64,000 nucleotides of DNA from Tomitella fengzijianii. Its GTDB lineage: Bacteria > Actinomycetota > Actinomycetes > Mycobacteriales > Mycobacteriaceae. How positions within the stretch are numbered: the stretch's first letter is position 1; each line of letters opens with the position of its first letter. Under the pieces are notes generated by a model. It saw only the letters and a program-made list of their open reading frames with translations. It ran no database searches and was not told where the DNA came from. The stretch is taken from the NCBI RefSeq assembly GCF_007559025.1, contig NZ_CP041765.1:2600679-2664678 (forward strand). The letters are read 5' to 3'. The translations under genes and the position numbers were made by a program. This document shows, piece after piece, positions 29,730 to 37,860 of this stretch.

Positions 29730-30485
29730 TCAGCTCGCTTCGGTATCCGGGATGCGGGGGTGCAGGGCGGCCACGCGCGCATCGTGTGCACCGGTTCCGC
29801 CGACCGGCGCCGGGCCGCCGTCCTTCAAGCTGGCGGCGTAGATGTCGACGTACTCCTGCTCGGAGAGGTTCATCAGCGCGTACATGATCTCGTCCGTCAC
29901 GGCCCGCTCGATGAACCTGCTGCCCCCCAGCCCCTCGTAGCGGCTGAAGTCCAGCGGCGCGCCCACCCGTACCGTGATCTTGGTGGGCCGGTAGCTCTTC
30001 GAGCCGATGGGATTCATGATGTTCGTGCCCATCATGGCCACGGGGATCACCGGAACCCCGCACTCGAGCGCCATGCGCGCGATCCCGGTCTTTCCCTTGT
30101 ACAGCCGCCCGTCCGGTGATCGCGTGCCCTCCGGGTACAGGCCCAGCAGCTTGCCCTCCTCCAACACGCGACTGGCGGTGCGCAGCGCGGCCTGCGCGGC
30201 CTTGCCGCCCCTGCGGTCGATGGGCACCTGGCCGGACGCCGAGTAGAAGAACCGGTTGAGGCGCCCCTTGAGCCCGGGGGTGGTGAAGTATTCGCTCTTG
30301 GCCAGGAAGGTGATCCTGCGCGGCACCATCAGCGGCAGGTACAGCGAGTCCACCACCGCCAGGTGGTTGCTCGCCAGGATCGCCGGGCCGTCCACGGGGA
30401 TATTCTCCAGGCCCTCGATGCGGGGACGTCCGAGCACGCGCAGCAGTGGACCGATCAAGATCTGCTTGAACAGCCAATACCACAT
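29730..30485 (-). CDS. 1-acylglycerol-3-phosphate acyltransferase (PlsC family)
   Basis: Membrane-bound acyltransferase making phosphatidic acid. The 251-residue product has the HX4D motif in ASNHLAVVDSLYLP, AKSEYF and FFYSASGQVPIDRRGG, the glycerol-3-phosphate-binding box LYPEGTRSPDG, and VPVIPVAMMGT. It corresponds to Rv2182c in position. ATG 30485 has GGAGGAG about 7 nt upstream. Confidence 0.92.
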   Translation of the reverse strand: MWYWLFKQILIGPLLRVLGRPRIEGLENIPVDGPAILASNHLAVVDSLYLPLMVPRRITFLAKSEYFTTPGLKGRLNRFFYSASGQVPIDRRGGKAAQAALRTASRVLEEGKLLGLYPEGTRSPDGRLYKGKTGIARMALECGVPVIPVAMMGTNIMNPIGSKSYRPTKITVRVGAPLDFSRYEGLGGSRFIERAVTDEIMYALMNLSEQEYVDIYAASLKDGGPAPVGGTGAHDARVAALHPRIPDTEAS

Positions 30486-30640
30486 GCGCCACTCCTCCGT
30501 TTGCCTGATCGCCCGACCTCGATGGCCCCCGGATACTCTACCGAGCTGCGGTGCACGTCACCACAGAGGCACCGCCGCGGCCCGCAGAGCGCGGGGCCCA
30601 CCGACATGCGGCGGAACACACCCGTCGACGCCCCCATTGT

Positions 30641-30657
30641 GCGCCACATCATGGCGC
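30641..30657 (-). terminator. Short hairpin at the end of the glucokinase gene
   Basis: GCGCCA and TGGCGC pair around a 5-nt loop that holds the glucokinase stop codon. The stem is only 6 bp with no T-tract, so this is a weak candidate. The rest of the 163-bp gap to the acyltransferase shows nothing else. Confidence 0.3.
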
Positions 30658-31698
30658 TTCGGCCCCCCCGCCGCCGATCCGGTCCGTCCCCGACGCCGCG
30701 GCGTTCCGGCGCGCCAGCTCGGCGGCGCCGACCATCGCCGCCGCGACTCCGAGCTCGCTGCGTCTGATGCGCGCGAGTCGCCTGTGCCCCGCCCCGGTGA
30801 CGAGCCCCGCATACACCCGGCGCGCGTCGTCGAGGAACAGCGGCGCTGAAGTGGCGACGCCGCCCGCGACGACGATCAGGTCCGGATCGAAGACGTCCGC
30901 CACGATCGACAGGCCCATCCCCAGCCAGTACGCGAAGTCCGCCATCGTCTCGAGTGCCACCGGGTCCCCGGCGGCCGCGGCATCGGCAACAGCCGCACCG
31001 GTCACGCCGTCGGGGGCGCGCCGAAGCTCCGACGGCCTGCCCGGCTCCGCGGCCAGCAGCTCCGCGGCCGTCGCGGCCAGCGCCGTCCCGCTGCAGTACC
31101 GCTCGAAGCACCCCGACTTGCCGCACGCGCACTGGCGGCCCCCGGGAACCACCTGCAGGTGCCCCAGCTCCGGGGCCACGCCGTTGGAGCCCCGGTAGAG
31201 ACGGCCGTCGACGAGCAGTGCGGCGCCGATCCCGGTACCGATGGCCAGTACGGCGACGTTCTCCCCCGCCCCCGCGGGCCCGAAACGCGCCTCGCCCCAC
31301 GCGGCCGAGTTCGCGTCGTGCTCCAGGAAGACCGGCAGGCCTACGCGGGGCGAGATCCGGGCCGGCACCGCCGCATCCCGCCAGGGCAGGTGCGGCGCGA
31401 ACCGCACCGTCTGCTGATCTCGGGAGACGAAGCCCGCCACAGCCAGCCCCACCGCGGAAACCGCATGCCGCCCGGACAGTTCCCCGATCACATCGACGAG
31501 CGCCTCGTCGAGTGCGCCGGCATCGGTGGGCGTGTCCACCGAGACCGCGTCGACGACGGCGCCCGTCGGGTCCACCACTGCTGCGCGCAGGTTGGTGCCG
31601 CCGATGTCGATTCCGATCGCATGGTCCAACCCGGCGGCCTGGCCCGGTCCGGCGCCGTGCGCGTCGCCGGATTCGGTGTCGAGGTCCGGATCGCTCAC
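30649..31698 (-). CDS. ROK-family glucokinase
   Basis: Sugar kinase, probably ATP-dependent glucokinase. The phosphate-binding motif IGIDIGGTNLRAAVVD is near residue 28, the catalytic Asp in LEHDANSAAWGEA, VLAIGTGIGAALLVDG follows, and the ROK zinc site CACGKSGCFE is intact. The 349 residues include an extra Gly/Asp-rich N-terminus. GTG 31698 overlaps the preceding gene stop as GTGA, so it is the last gene of a four- or five-gene run starting with the SRPBCC genes. Confidence 0.9.
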   Translation of the reverse strand: MSDPDLDTESGDAHGAGPGQAAGLDHAIGIDIGGTNLRAAVVDPTGAVVDAVSVDTPTDAGALDEALVDVIGELSGRHAVSAVGLAVAGFVSRDQQTVRFAPHLPWRDAAVPARISPRVGLPVFLEHDANSAAWGEARFGPAGAGENVAVLAIGTGIGAALLVDGRLYRGSNGVAPELGHLQVVPGGRQCACGKSGCFERYCSGTALAATAAELLAAEPGRPSELRRAPDGVTGAAVADAAAAGDPVALETMADFAYWLGMGLSIVADVFDPDLIVVAGGVATSAPLFLDDARRVYAGLVTGAGHRRLARIRRSELGVAAAMVGAAELARRNAAASGTDRIGGGGAEAP

Positions 31699-32216
31699 GT
31701 CATCCCCTCACCCGGGGGCGCCTCGACCGTGACCGCGATGGGCTCGAAGCGCGGCGCGCGGCGCGCCGGCTCCTCCTCCGGCGCACCCGTGTCGTCCGTT
31801 CCACCCTGCGCCTGCCGGCCGGCCGCCGCGCCGTCGCTGGCGGCGTCGTGACCTGCGGCGCCGTGACCTGTGGTGCCGTGACCTGTGGTGCCGTAATTCG
31901 CAGCGTCGTGATCTGCGGCGTCGTGATTTCTGAGCGAATCGGCGAGGAGGTCGCGCAACGCGGTCAGCAGGGCGACCCCCTGCGTTCCCAGTGCCGTCAG
32001 CAGCGGGTGCTGCTCGCCCTTCGACAGCGCGACGAGCGCACAGAGCGGACACCAGGTGCATGTCGCCTCGGGCGCGCCGGGCCCCGGCGAGATCTGCGCC
32101 ACCAACGGCGTCACCGCCCCGAGGAACGAGGCGAGCGCCTCACGCACCTCGTCGCTGATCTGTGCGGCCGCACCCTCGGCACCGTGGCCCCGGGTGCTGT
32201 ACTCGGACTCGGTCAC
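31695..32216 (-). CDS. Unknown small protein with CxxCPxC motif (Rv2183c-like position)
   Basis: A 173-residue protein of unknown function. The first 100 residues are helical with the motif CTWCPLCALVALSKGEQHPLL, a likely metal-binding or structural cysteine cluster that recurs in the Rv2183c position of relatives. The second half is low in complexity, with His/Gly-rich repeats (GTTGHGTTGHGAAGHD) encoded by near-identical 15-bp units around 31,850-31,915, then an acidic Pro-rich end. GTG 32216 overlaps the ATPase stop as GTGA, and a longer frame from 32225 is less likely. Confidence 0.82.
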   Translation of the reverse strand: MTESEYSTRGHGAEGAAAQISDEVREALASFLGAVTPLVAQISPGPGAPEATCTWCPLCALVALSKGEQHPLLTALGTQGVALLTALRDLLADSLRNHDAADHDAANYGTTGHGTTGHGAAGHDAASDGAAAGRQAQGGTDDTGAPEEEPARRAPRFEPIAVTVEAPPGEGMT

Positions 32217-33469
32217 AGCGGCCACACCTCAGGGTCCGGCCGGAAACGGATGCGCAGGACGCCGTCACCCAGTGCGCCGTCCTGCACCGCGCACCTGCGC
32301 AGCACCGGCGCCAGCGGCACGCGCCGCCGCACGCCGCCGGCCGTCAGGATCAGGTCGTCGCCGGCCCTGCCCGCCTGCACCGTGTCGGCGAACGGCAGCC
32401 GCACCGACAGCGCGTACACCGATTCGAGGCCTGATCCCGACTCGAGGCGCACGCTTGTCGCCGGCGCGCACCCGCCTCGCTCACCGATCGCGGTGGCGCC
32501 GCCGGCATCCGGTGCCGGGCCGGCGTGCACGTCCAGGGCCCCCAGTGCGCCGGAGAGCCGCGCGAGCGCCTCCACGCCGACAGGCTCGTCCTCCGCCTCG
32601 GGTACCCGCACGACGCGGACGCCTTCGTAGGCCTCCGCCTCGTCCGCGCTGCGGGAACGGTTGATCACCACGGAATGCATCGGCGGCCCCGCCAGCGCCA
32701 AGGCTGTGAGTATGCGGCGGGTCTCCGCGGTGGCCACCGCACCGGGCGCCGTGACCACCGTCACTGCGCTGCGCGCAGGATCGCCCACGAGAGAATCGAT
32801 GCGCGAAGCCGAAGCGTCGAGCTGCTCTGCGGCACCCACCGCCGCAAGCATGCGGGCCGACGACGGGATCCGGCCCAGGCGTCGGTGCCTCGGCCAGAGC
32901 CTCTCGAGGTACGCACCCAGAGCCGACGGCGTCTCGAACATCCGCAAGGCCGCCCCCGTGGGCGGACAATCGATCACCACCCGGTCCCAGCGGCCGCTAC
33001 CGGCGAGCTCCGCGATCTCAGCCATACCCAGGAATTCCTGCACGCCCGGCACGATGGTGAGTTCCTCCGGCAACAGCTCCCCCGCCGTCGCCGCGATCCG
33101 GGCGCCGGTCACCGTTCCGACCAACGACCTCCACCTGCGCGCCGCGAGCTCCACGGTGTCCAGCTCACGGAGCTCGAGTGAGCCGCCGCCCGTTGCCGCG
33201 GTCGGCCCGCTCCCGGGGAGGACGTCGACCCCCGCGGCGCCGGACTCGCCGGCGTCGGACTCGCCGCTGTCGGACTGCAGGGGCGCGCCGCAGCAATCGG
33301 CACCGAACACGTCCCGCAGCGAGTGGGCCTCGTCCAGGGATGTCACCAGCACCCGCTCGCCCGCGCGCGCGGCCGCCACCGCCGACGCGGAGGCGATGGT
33401 CGACTTGCCCACGCCGCCTTTCCCGACCACGAAATGCAGCCGGGTCTTTGCGACGTCGTGCTCGCTCAG
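32213..33469 (-). CDS. ArsA/GET3-like P-loop ATPase (Rv2184c-like)
   Basis: Deviant Walker A motif VVGKGGVGKSTIAS, DEAHSLRDVFG and DRVVIDCPPTGAALRMF (switch II) place it in the ArsA/MinD family. Such actinobacterial members lack arsenic-resistance context. The only standard start near the N-terminus, GTG 33430, would begin inside the P-loop and delete its first beta strand. CTG 33469 gives SEHDVAKTRLHFVVGKGG and overlaps the upstream stop as CTGA, mirroring the GTGA overlaps around it, so I place the start there (418 residues). Function unknown; co-transcribed with two SRPBCC genes. Confidence 0.85.
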   Translation of the reverse strand: MSEHDVAKTRLHFVVGKGGVGKSTIASASAVAAARAGERVLVTSLDEAHSLRDVFGADCCGAPLQSDSGESDAGESGAAGVDVLPGSGPTAATGGGSLELRELDTVELAARRWRSLVGTVTGARIAATAGELLPEELTIVPGVQEFLGMAEIAELAGSGRWDRVVIDCPPTGAALRMFETPSALGAYLERLWPRHRRLGRIPSSARMLAAVGAAEQLDASASRIDSLVGDPARSAVTVVTAPGAVATAETRRILTALALAGPPMHSVVINRSRSADEAEAYEGVRVVRVPEAEDEPVGVEALARLSGALGALDVHAGPAPDAGGATAIGERGGCAPATSVRLESGSGLESVYALSVRLPFADTVQAGRAGDDLILTAGGVRRRVPLAPVLRRCAVQDGALGDGVLRIRFRPDPEVWPL

Positions 33470-33900
33470 GCCTCCACCCGCTTCTTCAATTCGCCCAGCG
33501 CCGTGTTGATGATGACCTTCTCCGCTTTGCGCTTGAGCAGTCCGATCATCGGAATGTGCAGGTCTACCGCCAGCTCGTACACCACCTCGGTCCCGCCGTC
33601 GCGGGGCGTCAGAACGTAGGAGCCGTGCTGCGACTTCTGCAGTTGTCCCTCGACGAGTTCCCAGCTCACCGACATGCCGTCAGCGGCCCAATCGTAGGCC
33701 AGCACGTAGGTGTCCTTGACCATCCCGGCATCCATCACGAACCGCGCCGTGTGGATGCGGCCGTCGTCGCCGGTCTCCAGGACCTCGACCGACGTCACTG
33801 CCGACACCCATTCCGGGTAGGCGGCGAGATCGGCGATGGTCGCCATCACCACGCCCGGCGACTCAGCCACGGTGATCGCACCGCTCGTACTGTCTGCCAT
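33466..33900 (-). CDS. SRPBCC (START-like) protein, Rv2185c/TB16.3-like
   Basis: A 144-residue lipid-binding-fold protein: ADSTSGAITVAESPGVVMATIADLAAYPEWV at the start, TYVLAYDWAADGMSVSWELVEG in the middle, and the C-terminal helix IINTALGELKKRVEA. Length and position equal M. tuberculosis Rv2185c. The ligand is unknown. ATG 33900 is preceded by AGAGGAAA 12 nt upstream. The stop overlaps the ATPase start as CTGA. Confidence 0.88.
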   Translation of the reverse strand: MADSTSGAITVAESPGVVMATIADLAAYPEWVSAVTSVEVLETGDDGRIHTARFVMDAGMVKDTYVLAYDWAADGMSVSWELVEGQLQKSQHGSYVLTPRDGGTEVVYELAVDLHIPMIGLLKRKAEKVIINTALGELKKRVEA

Positions 33901-34037
33901 CGTCAGAAACGTTTCCTCTCCATCGGCTCCCGCAGCCACGGCTCCCGCCGCCGCGGTGCCGAACCGCGGGCCGTCCGGAATCATCGTCGGCCACTCCGAA
34001 GTCGCTGCCGCCCGGATGCTGCCGATCCGGCTGGAAT

Positions 34038-34430
34038 CTACCTTGCCGTGCGATGCCCCGGCGGCTCCCCCGCAGCCCTGCCCGCTTCGAGGATCGACTT
34101 GATCTCGAACATCATCCGTCTCCCGGCGACCCTGCGACGACGGTTCTCCGCCGCCAGGCCGCCGGCGGGGGCCGACGGCCGCATCGCCTCGGCATGCAGA
34201 AAATAGTGGAGCACGACGCCGTCGAGCGCCGGCTCGAGCCACACCTCCATCGTCCCCTCGAGTGGCCCGGCGACGGTCCAGCGGACGCCCTTGTCGCCGC
34301 GGTCCTCCCGGACCTGGAGCTGCAGATCCGGCCACCAACGCCGCCAGCTGCGCGCGTTGCGTACCGAGACGGCCGCGTCGTGCGCCGGGGCGGCGATGAA
34401 TCCCTGATCCGCGACCTGGATACCTGTCAC
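34038..34430 (-). CDS. Second small SRPBCC-like protein (Rv2186c-like position)
   Basis: About 130 residues reading VADQGFIAAPAHDAAVSVRN, ARSWRRWWPDLQLQV, GPLEGTMEVWLEPALDG and VVLHYFLHAEAMRP, a pattern like polyketide-cyclase/START folds. The end is basic, so it may bind a lipid or nucleic acid; nothing more can be said. GTG 34430 is the likely start, although GTG 34466 (GGGGGCGAT just before it) remains possible. It is the first gene of the SRPBCC-ATPase-kinase run and is divergent from fadD15. Confidence 0.7.
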   Translation of the reverse strand: MTGIQVADQGFIAAPAHDAAVSVRNARSWRRWWPDLQLQVREDRGDKGVRWTVAGPLEGTMEVWLEPALDGVVLHYFLHAEAMRPSAPAGGLAAENRRRRVAGRRMMFEIKSILEAGRAAGEPPGHRTAR

Positions 34431-34789
34431 GGATTGAGCATCACACAACAAGGTGAACGAGCACACATCGCCCCCGTGCGCAGGGCCGCCCACTCCTGCC
34501 GCCGTCCGTCCGCAGGCGACGGTTCCGCGCCGCAGGCCGCGGACACCGCACAACCGGCAGGGCGCGCGGGTTAAGCTGCCTCAAGGAATGGTGACCGTCG
34601 AGTCAGGAGTCCGGTACGGCCGTGTCCGTCCGCGGCCCGGTCGGCCACCCTGGATCAACGGCCCCCTACAACTCGGCCCAGATTTTTCGGCAAGGAGTTC
34701 GGCGCACTCGGATCGGCCTTCGGCATTGCGACCCCGGCACTGGCGAACCCGTCGCGCGCGGCGATCTTCGGCGCTCGAGAGGACCTCAG
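34431..34789. other. 359-bp divergent intergenic region
   Basis: Separates the SRPBCC gene from fadD15. I see no protein-coding features, no riboswitch and no strong hairpin. Promoters for both directions must lie here, but no hexamer stands out; a GATGCT sits 6 nt before GTG 34430 and could be a leaderless -10 for the SRPBCC gene. Confidence 0.5.
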
Positions 34790-36604
34790 GTGCAAGAATT
34801 CACGACTCCGGCGGCATTCACGATCGCCGACGACGCCTCGGCCGTCGACGCGGTCTTCGACTTCGGCGCGACCGACCCCGCGCTCGCGGTGTTCGACCGG
34901 CTCATCGACGGCAGGTGGACCGCGGTGCGCGCCGACGACTTCGCGGCGCAGGTGCGCGGCGTGGCCAAGGGGCTCGTCGCCTGCGGTGTGGAACCCGGTG
35001 ACCGGGTGGCGCTCATGTCCGCCACCCGGTACGAATGGTCGCTGCTGGACTACGCGATCTGGGCCGCCGGGGCGACCACGGTCCCCGTCTACGAGACCTC
35101 CTCCGCCGGCCAGGTGGAGTGGATCCTCGAGGACTCGCAGGCCAAGGTCCTCGTCGTCGAGCACGACCAGCACACCGCGACCGTCGCGCAGATCCGCGAC
35201 GCGGCGCAGGCCCTGGACTCGGTCTTCCAGATCGAGCCCGGCGGCGACACCCCCGACGGCGCCGTCGCACACCTCACCGAGCGCGGTGCGGACGTGGCGG
35301 ACACCGTCATCGACGACCGCGTAAGCGGCCTCACCGCGGAGAGCCCCGCGGTCCTCATCTACACCTCAGGCACCACCGGCCGCCCCAAGGGCTGCCGGCT
35401 GACGCACCGCAATCTCCTGGCTGAATCCGAGGGCGCCATAGCGGCGTTCCACACCGAGCTCCGCAGGGGGCGCCGCACCCTGATGTTCCTGCCTATGGCG
35501 CACGTCCTCGCGCACGCGATCAGCATCGCAGCCTTCCAGAGCAAGGTCACGCTCGGGCACTTTTCCGACATCCCCACGCTGGTCCCCACGTTCGGGAAGT
35601 TCAAGCCCAATTTCATCCTCTCGGTGCCGCGCGTGTTCGAAAAGGTCTACAACACGGCCCGCCAGAGCGCGCACGACGACAGCCCGCTCAAAGGGCGGAT
35701 CTTCGACCGTGCCGACGATGTGGCGGTCGCCTGGAGCCAGGCGCAGGCCGACGGCGGCGCGGGGCTGCTCCTGCAGGCCCAGCACGCGCTTTTCGACAAG
35801 CTCGTGTACTCCAAGCTGCGTGCGGCACTGGGCGGCGAATGCGAGGTCGCCATCTCCGGCGGTGCGCCGCTCGGCGCCCGGCTGGGCCACTTCTTCCGCG
35901 GCATCGGCGTGACCATCTACGAGGGCTACGGGCTCACCGAGACCACTGCGGCCGTCGCCGTGAACACCATCGACCACATCAAGGTGGGCACCGTCGGCCG
36001 TCCTCTGCCGGGCAACTCCGCGCGCATCGCCGAAGACGGGGAGATCCTGGTGAGCGGCCCCGTCGTGTTCAACGGGTACTGGCGCAACGAGGACGCCAGT
36101 GCCGAGGCGCTCGAAGACGGCTGGTTCCACACCGGCGATCTGGGCTCGCTCGACGCGGACGGCTACATTTCCATCACCGGCCGCAAGAAGGAGATCATCG
36201 TCACCGCAGGCGGGAAGAACGTCGCCCCCGCCGGGCTCGAGGACAGCCTGCGCAGCCATCCGCTGATCAGCCAGGCCATGGTGGTGGGCGATAAGAAGCC
36301 GTTCATCGCGGTACTCATCACCATCGACGAGGACGCATGGCCCGCGTGGAAGGAACGCAACGGGAAGACCGGCGACGCCACCGTCGCCGATCTGACTGCC
36401 GACCCCGACCTGGTCGCGGAAATCGACGGCGCAGTCAAGGCCGCCAACCGCACCGTCTCACACGCCGAGTCCATCAAGAAGTTCCGGATCCTGCCGAAGG
36501 ACTTCTCGGAGGAGACCGGCGAGATCACTCCGACGATGAAGCTCAAGCGCAATGTCGTCGCCGAGTCGTACGCCGGGGACATCGAGGCGATCTACTCGAA
36601 GTGA
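34790..36604 (+). CDS. fadD15: FadD15-like long-chain acyl-CoA synthetase
   Basis: AMP-forming ligase that activates fatty acids with CoA. The 604-residue product has LIYTSGTTGRPKGC (P-loop), EGYGLTETTAAVAVN, GWFHTGDLGSLDADGY and ITGRKKEIIVTAGGKNVAPA, and ends TPTMKLKRNVVAESY. It aligns from the first residue with M. tuberculosis FadD15 (both start near VQEFTTPAAFT / similar), supporting GTG 34790, preceded by AGAGGA. A perfect 14-bp hairpin follows the stop. Confidence 0.95.
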   Translation: MQEFTTPAAFTIADDASAVDAVFDFGATDPALAVFDRLIDGRWTAVRADDFAAQVRGVAKGLVACGVEPGDRVALMSATRYEWSLLDYAIWAAGATTVPVYETSSAGQVEWILEDSQAKVLVVEHDQHTATVAQIRDAAQALDSVFQIEPGGDTPDGAVAHLTERGADVADTVIDDRVSGLTAESPAVLIYTSGTTGRPKGCRLTHRNLLAESEGAIAAFHTELRRGRRTLMFLPMAHVLAHAISIAAFQSKVTLGHFSDIPTLVPTFGKFKPNFILSVPRVFEKVYNTARQSAHDDSPLKGRIFDRADDVAVAWSQAQADGGAGLLLQAQHALFDKLVYSKLRAALGGECEVAISGGAPLGARLGHFFRGIGVTIYEGYGLTETTAAVAVNTIDHIKVGTVGRPLPGNSARIAEDGEILVSGPVVFNGYWRNEDASAEALEDGWFHTGDLGSLDADGYISITGRKKEIIVTAGGKNVAPAGLEDSLRSHPLISQAMVVGDKKPFIAVLITIDEDAWPAWKERNGKTGDATVADLTADPDLVAEIDGAVKAANRTVSHAESIKKFRILPKDFSEETGEITPTMKLKRNVVAESYAGDIEAIYSK

Positions 36605-36610
36605 CCCGCT

Positions 36611-36647
36611 TCCCGGCCGTTCCCGCAGCACAGGGGAACGGCCGGGA
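36611..36647. terminator. Bidirectional hairpin between fadD15 and pimB
   Basis: TCCCGGCCGTTCCC (36611-36624) pairs perfectly with 36634-36647 across a 9-nt loop, 6 bp past the fadD15 stop and 27 bp past the pimB stop. No T-tract, typical of actinobacteria. Confidence 0.75.
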
Positions 36648-36674
36648 CGATCGGGCAGGTGACGGCCCGGCCGT

Positions 36675-37799
36675 TCACAAGAGTTCGCGCAGCCGTCCTG
36701 CGAGCACGTCCCAGCGCCAGTGGCCCCGTACCCATTCGCGCCCCGCGGCCCCCATGCGGCCGGCACGGTCGGGATCCTCGAGCACCCACGCGACGGCGTC
36801 GACGATCTCCCCCACGTCGCGGCCGTCGACCACCCGCCCGGTTTCGCCGTCGAGCACGGTCTCCGGGGCTCCCCCCGAATCGCCTGCCACCACCGGCACA
36901 CCGCACGCGGACGCCTCCAGGAACACGATGCCCAGGCCCTCCACGTCGAGCCCGGCTCCGCGCGTACGGCACGGCATCGCGAAGACGTCGCCCACGTTGT
37001 GGTGCGCCACCAGTTCGTCGCCCGGCACCGAACCCGTGAACACGACGTGGTCCGCCACGTCCATCCGGCGGGCGAGTGCGTGCAGCGTGTCCGAGTAGGG
37101 CCCGCCGCCGACGATCAGTAGCGTCGCCCCGCTGATGCGCGCCCGGATCCTGGGCAGCGCGCGGATGAGCATGTCCTGGCCCTTACGTGGCACCAGCCTG
37201 GACAGGCACACGATCACGGGCCGCTCGCCCAGCCGGTACCGGCGGCGCAGTTCCACGCGCGCGGCCGGATCGGGGCGGAACTCGTCGCTGTCCACGCCGG
37301 GCGGCAGGTGCTCGAGCGCCGCCCGCGGTCCGAAGGCCGCGGCGAACCGGCCCCGCGTGTAACGGCTCACATAGGTGATGACGTCGGCGTCGTCGCCTAT
37401 CCGGCGCAGTGATCGCCGTGCGCCGGGCAGCATCGACCAACCCACCTCGTGCCCGTGGGTGCTGGCGACGATGCGGTCGGCGCCGGCCTTCCGCATCGTC
37501 GGGCCGAGCAGGGCCAATGGGGCGGCCGCCCCGAACCACACCGTCGAGCATCCGTGCGACCGCACCAATTGCCGGGCGCGCTTCGCCACCGACGGCGTGG
37601 GCAGCATCAGCGTCGTCGGATGCCGCACCACCTCGAACGGCTGGGCGGCATCGAAACGCACGTGCGAGTCCCTCCGCCAGCGCGGCGCATACACGACGAG
37701 GGATTCCGGTGGAAGCTGCGCAGCGAACGTGTGCAGGTATGACTGGATGCCACCCGCGCGCGGCGGAAAATCGTTGGTCACCAGCAACGTCCTGTGCAT
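36675..37799 (-). CDS. pimB: PimB, phosphatidylinositol monomannoside mannosyltransferase
   Basis: GDP-mannose-dependent GT4 glycosyltransferase adding the second mannose to phosphatidylinositol mannoside (Rv2188c, also called PimB'). The 374-residue product has the acceptor-side loop LLVTNDFPPRAGGIQSYL, the donor-binding RLVPRKGQDMLI, and the retaining-GT motif EGLGIVFLEASACGVPVVAG. ATG 37799 is chosen because TACGGT ends 6 nt upstream (leaderless pattern); GTG 37805 would add two residues. It is convergent with fadD15. Confidence 0.94.
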   Translation of the reverse strand: MHRTLLVTNDFPPRAGGIQSYLHTFAAQLPPESLVVYAPRWRRDSHVRFDAAQPFEVVRHPTTLMLPTPSVAKRARQLVRSHGCSTVWFGAAAPLALLGPTMRKAGADRIVASTHGHEVGWSMLPGARRSLRRIGDDADVITYVSRYTRGRFAAAFGPRAALEHLPPGVDSDEFRPDPAARVELRRRYRLGERPVIVCLSRLVPRKGQDMLIRALPRIRARISGATLLIVGGGPYSDTLHALARRMDVADHVVFTGSVPGDELVAHHNVGDVFAMPCRTRGAGLDVEGLGIVFLEASACGVPVVAGDSGGAPETVLDGETGRVVDGRDVGEIVDAVAWVLEDPDRAGRMGAAGREWVRGHWRWDVLAGRLRELL

Positions 37800-37805
37800 G
37801 CTCAC

Positions 37806-37811
37806 ACCGTA
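37806..37811 (-). promoter_or_regulatory. -10 of pimB, probably leaderless
   Basis: TACGGT, 6-nt spacer, ATG 37799. Confidence 0.55.
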
Positions 37812-37860
37812 TGCGGTTCCGGCCGACCGGGCGGATCCGACCCGCGACGTCCGCCGCCGG

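Noticed and set aside
31841-31915. Spaced repeats considered as a CRISPR array
   Set aside because: They are contiguous 15-bp coding repeats without unique spacers, inside a gene.
32213-33469. Arsenical pump ATPase (arsenic resistance)
   Set aside because: Only one ATPase domain, and no arsR, arsB, arsC or arsD nearby. The context is SRPBCC genes and a glucokinase.
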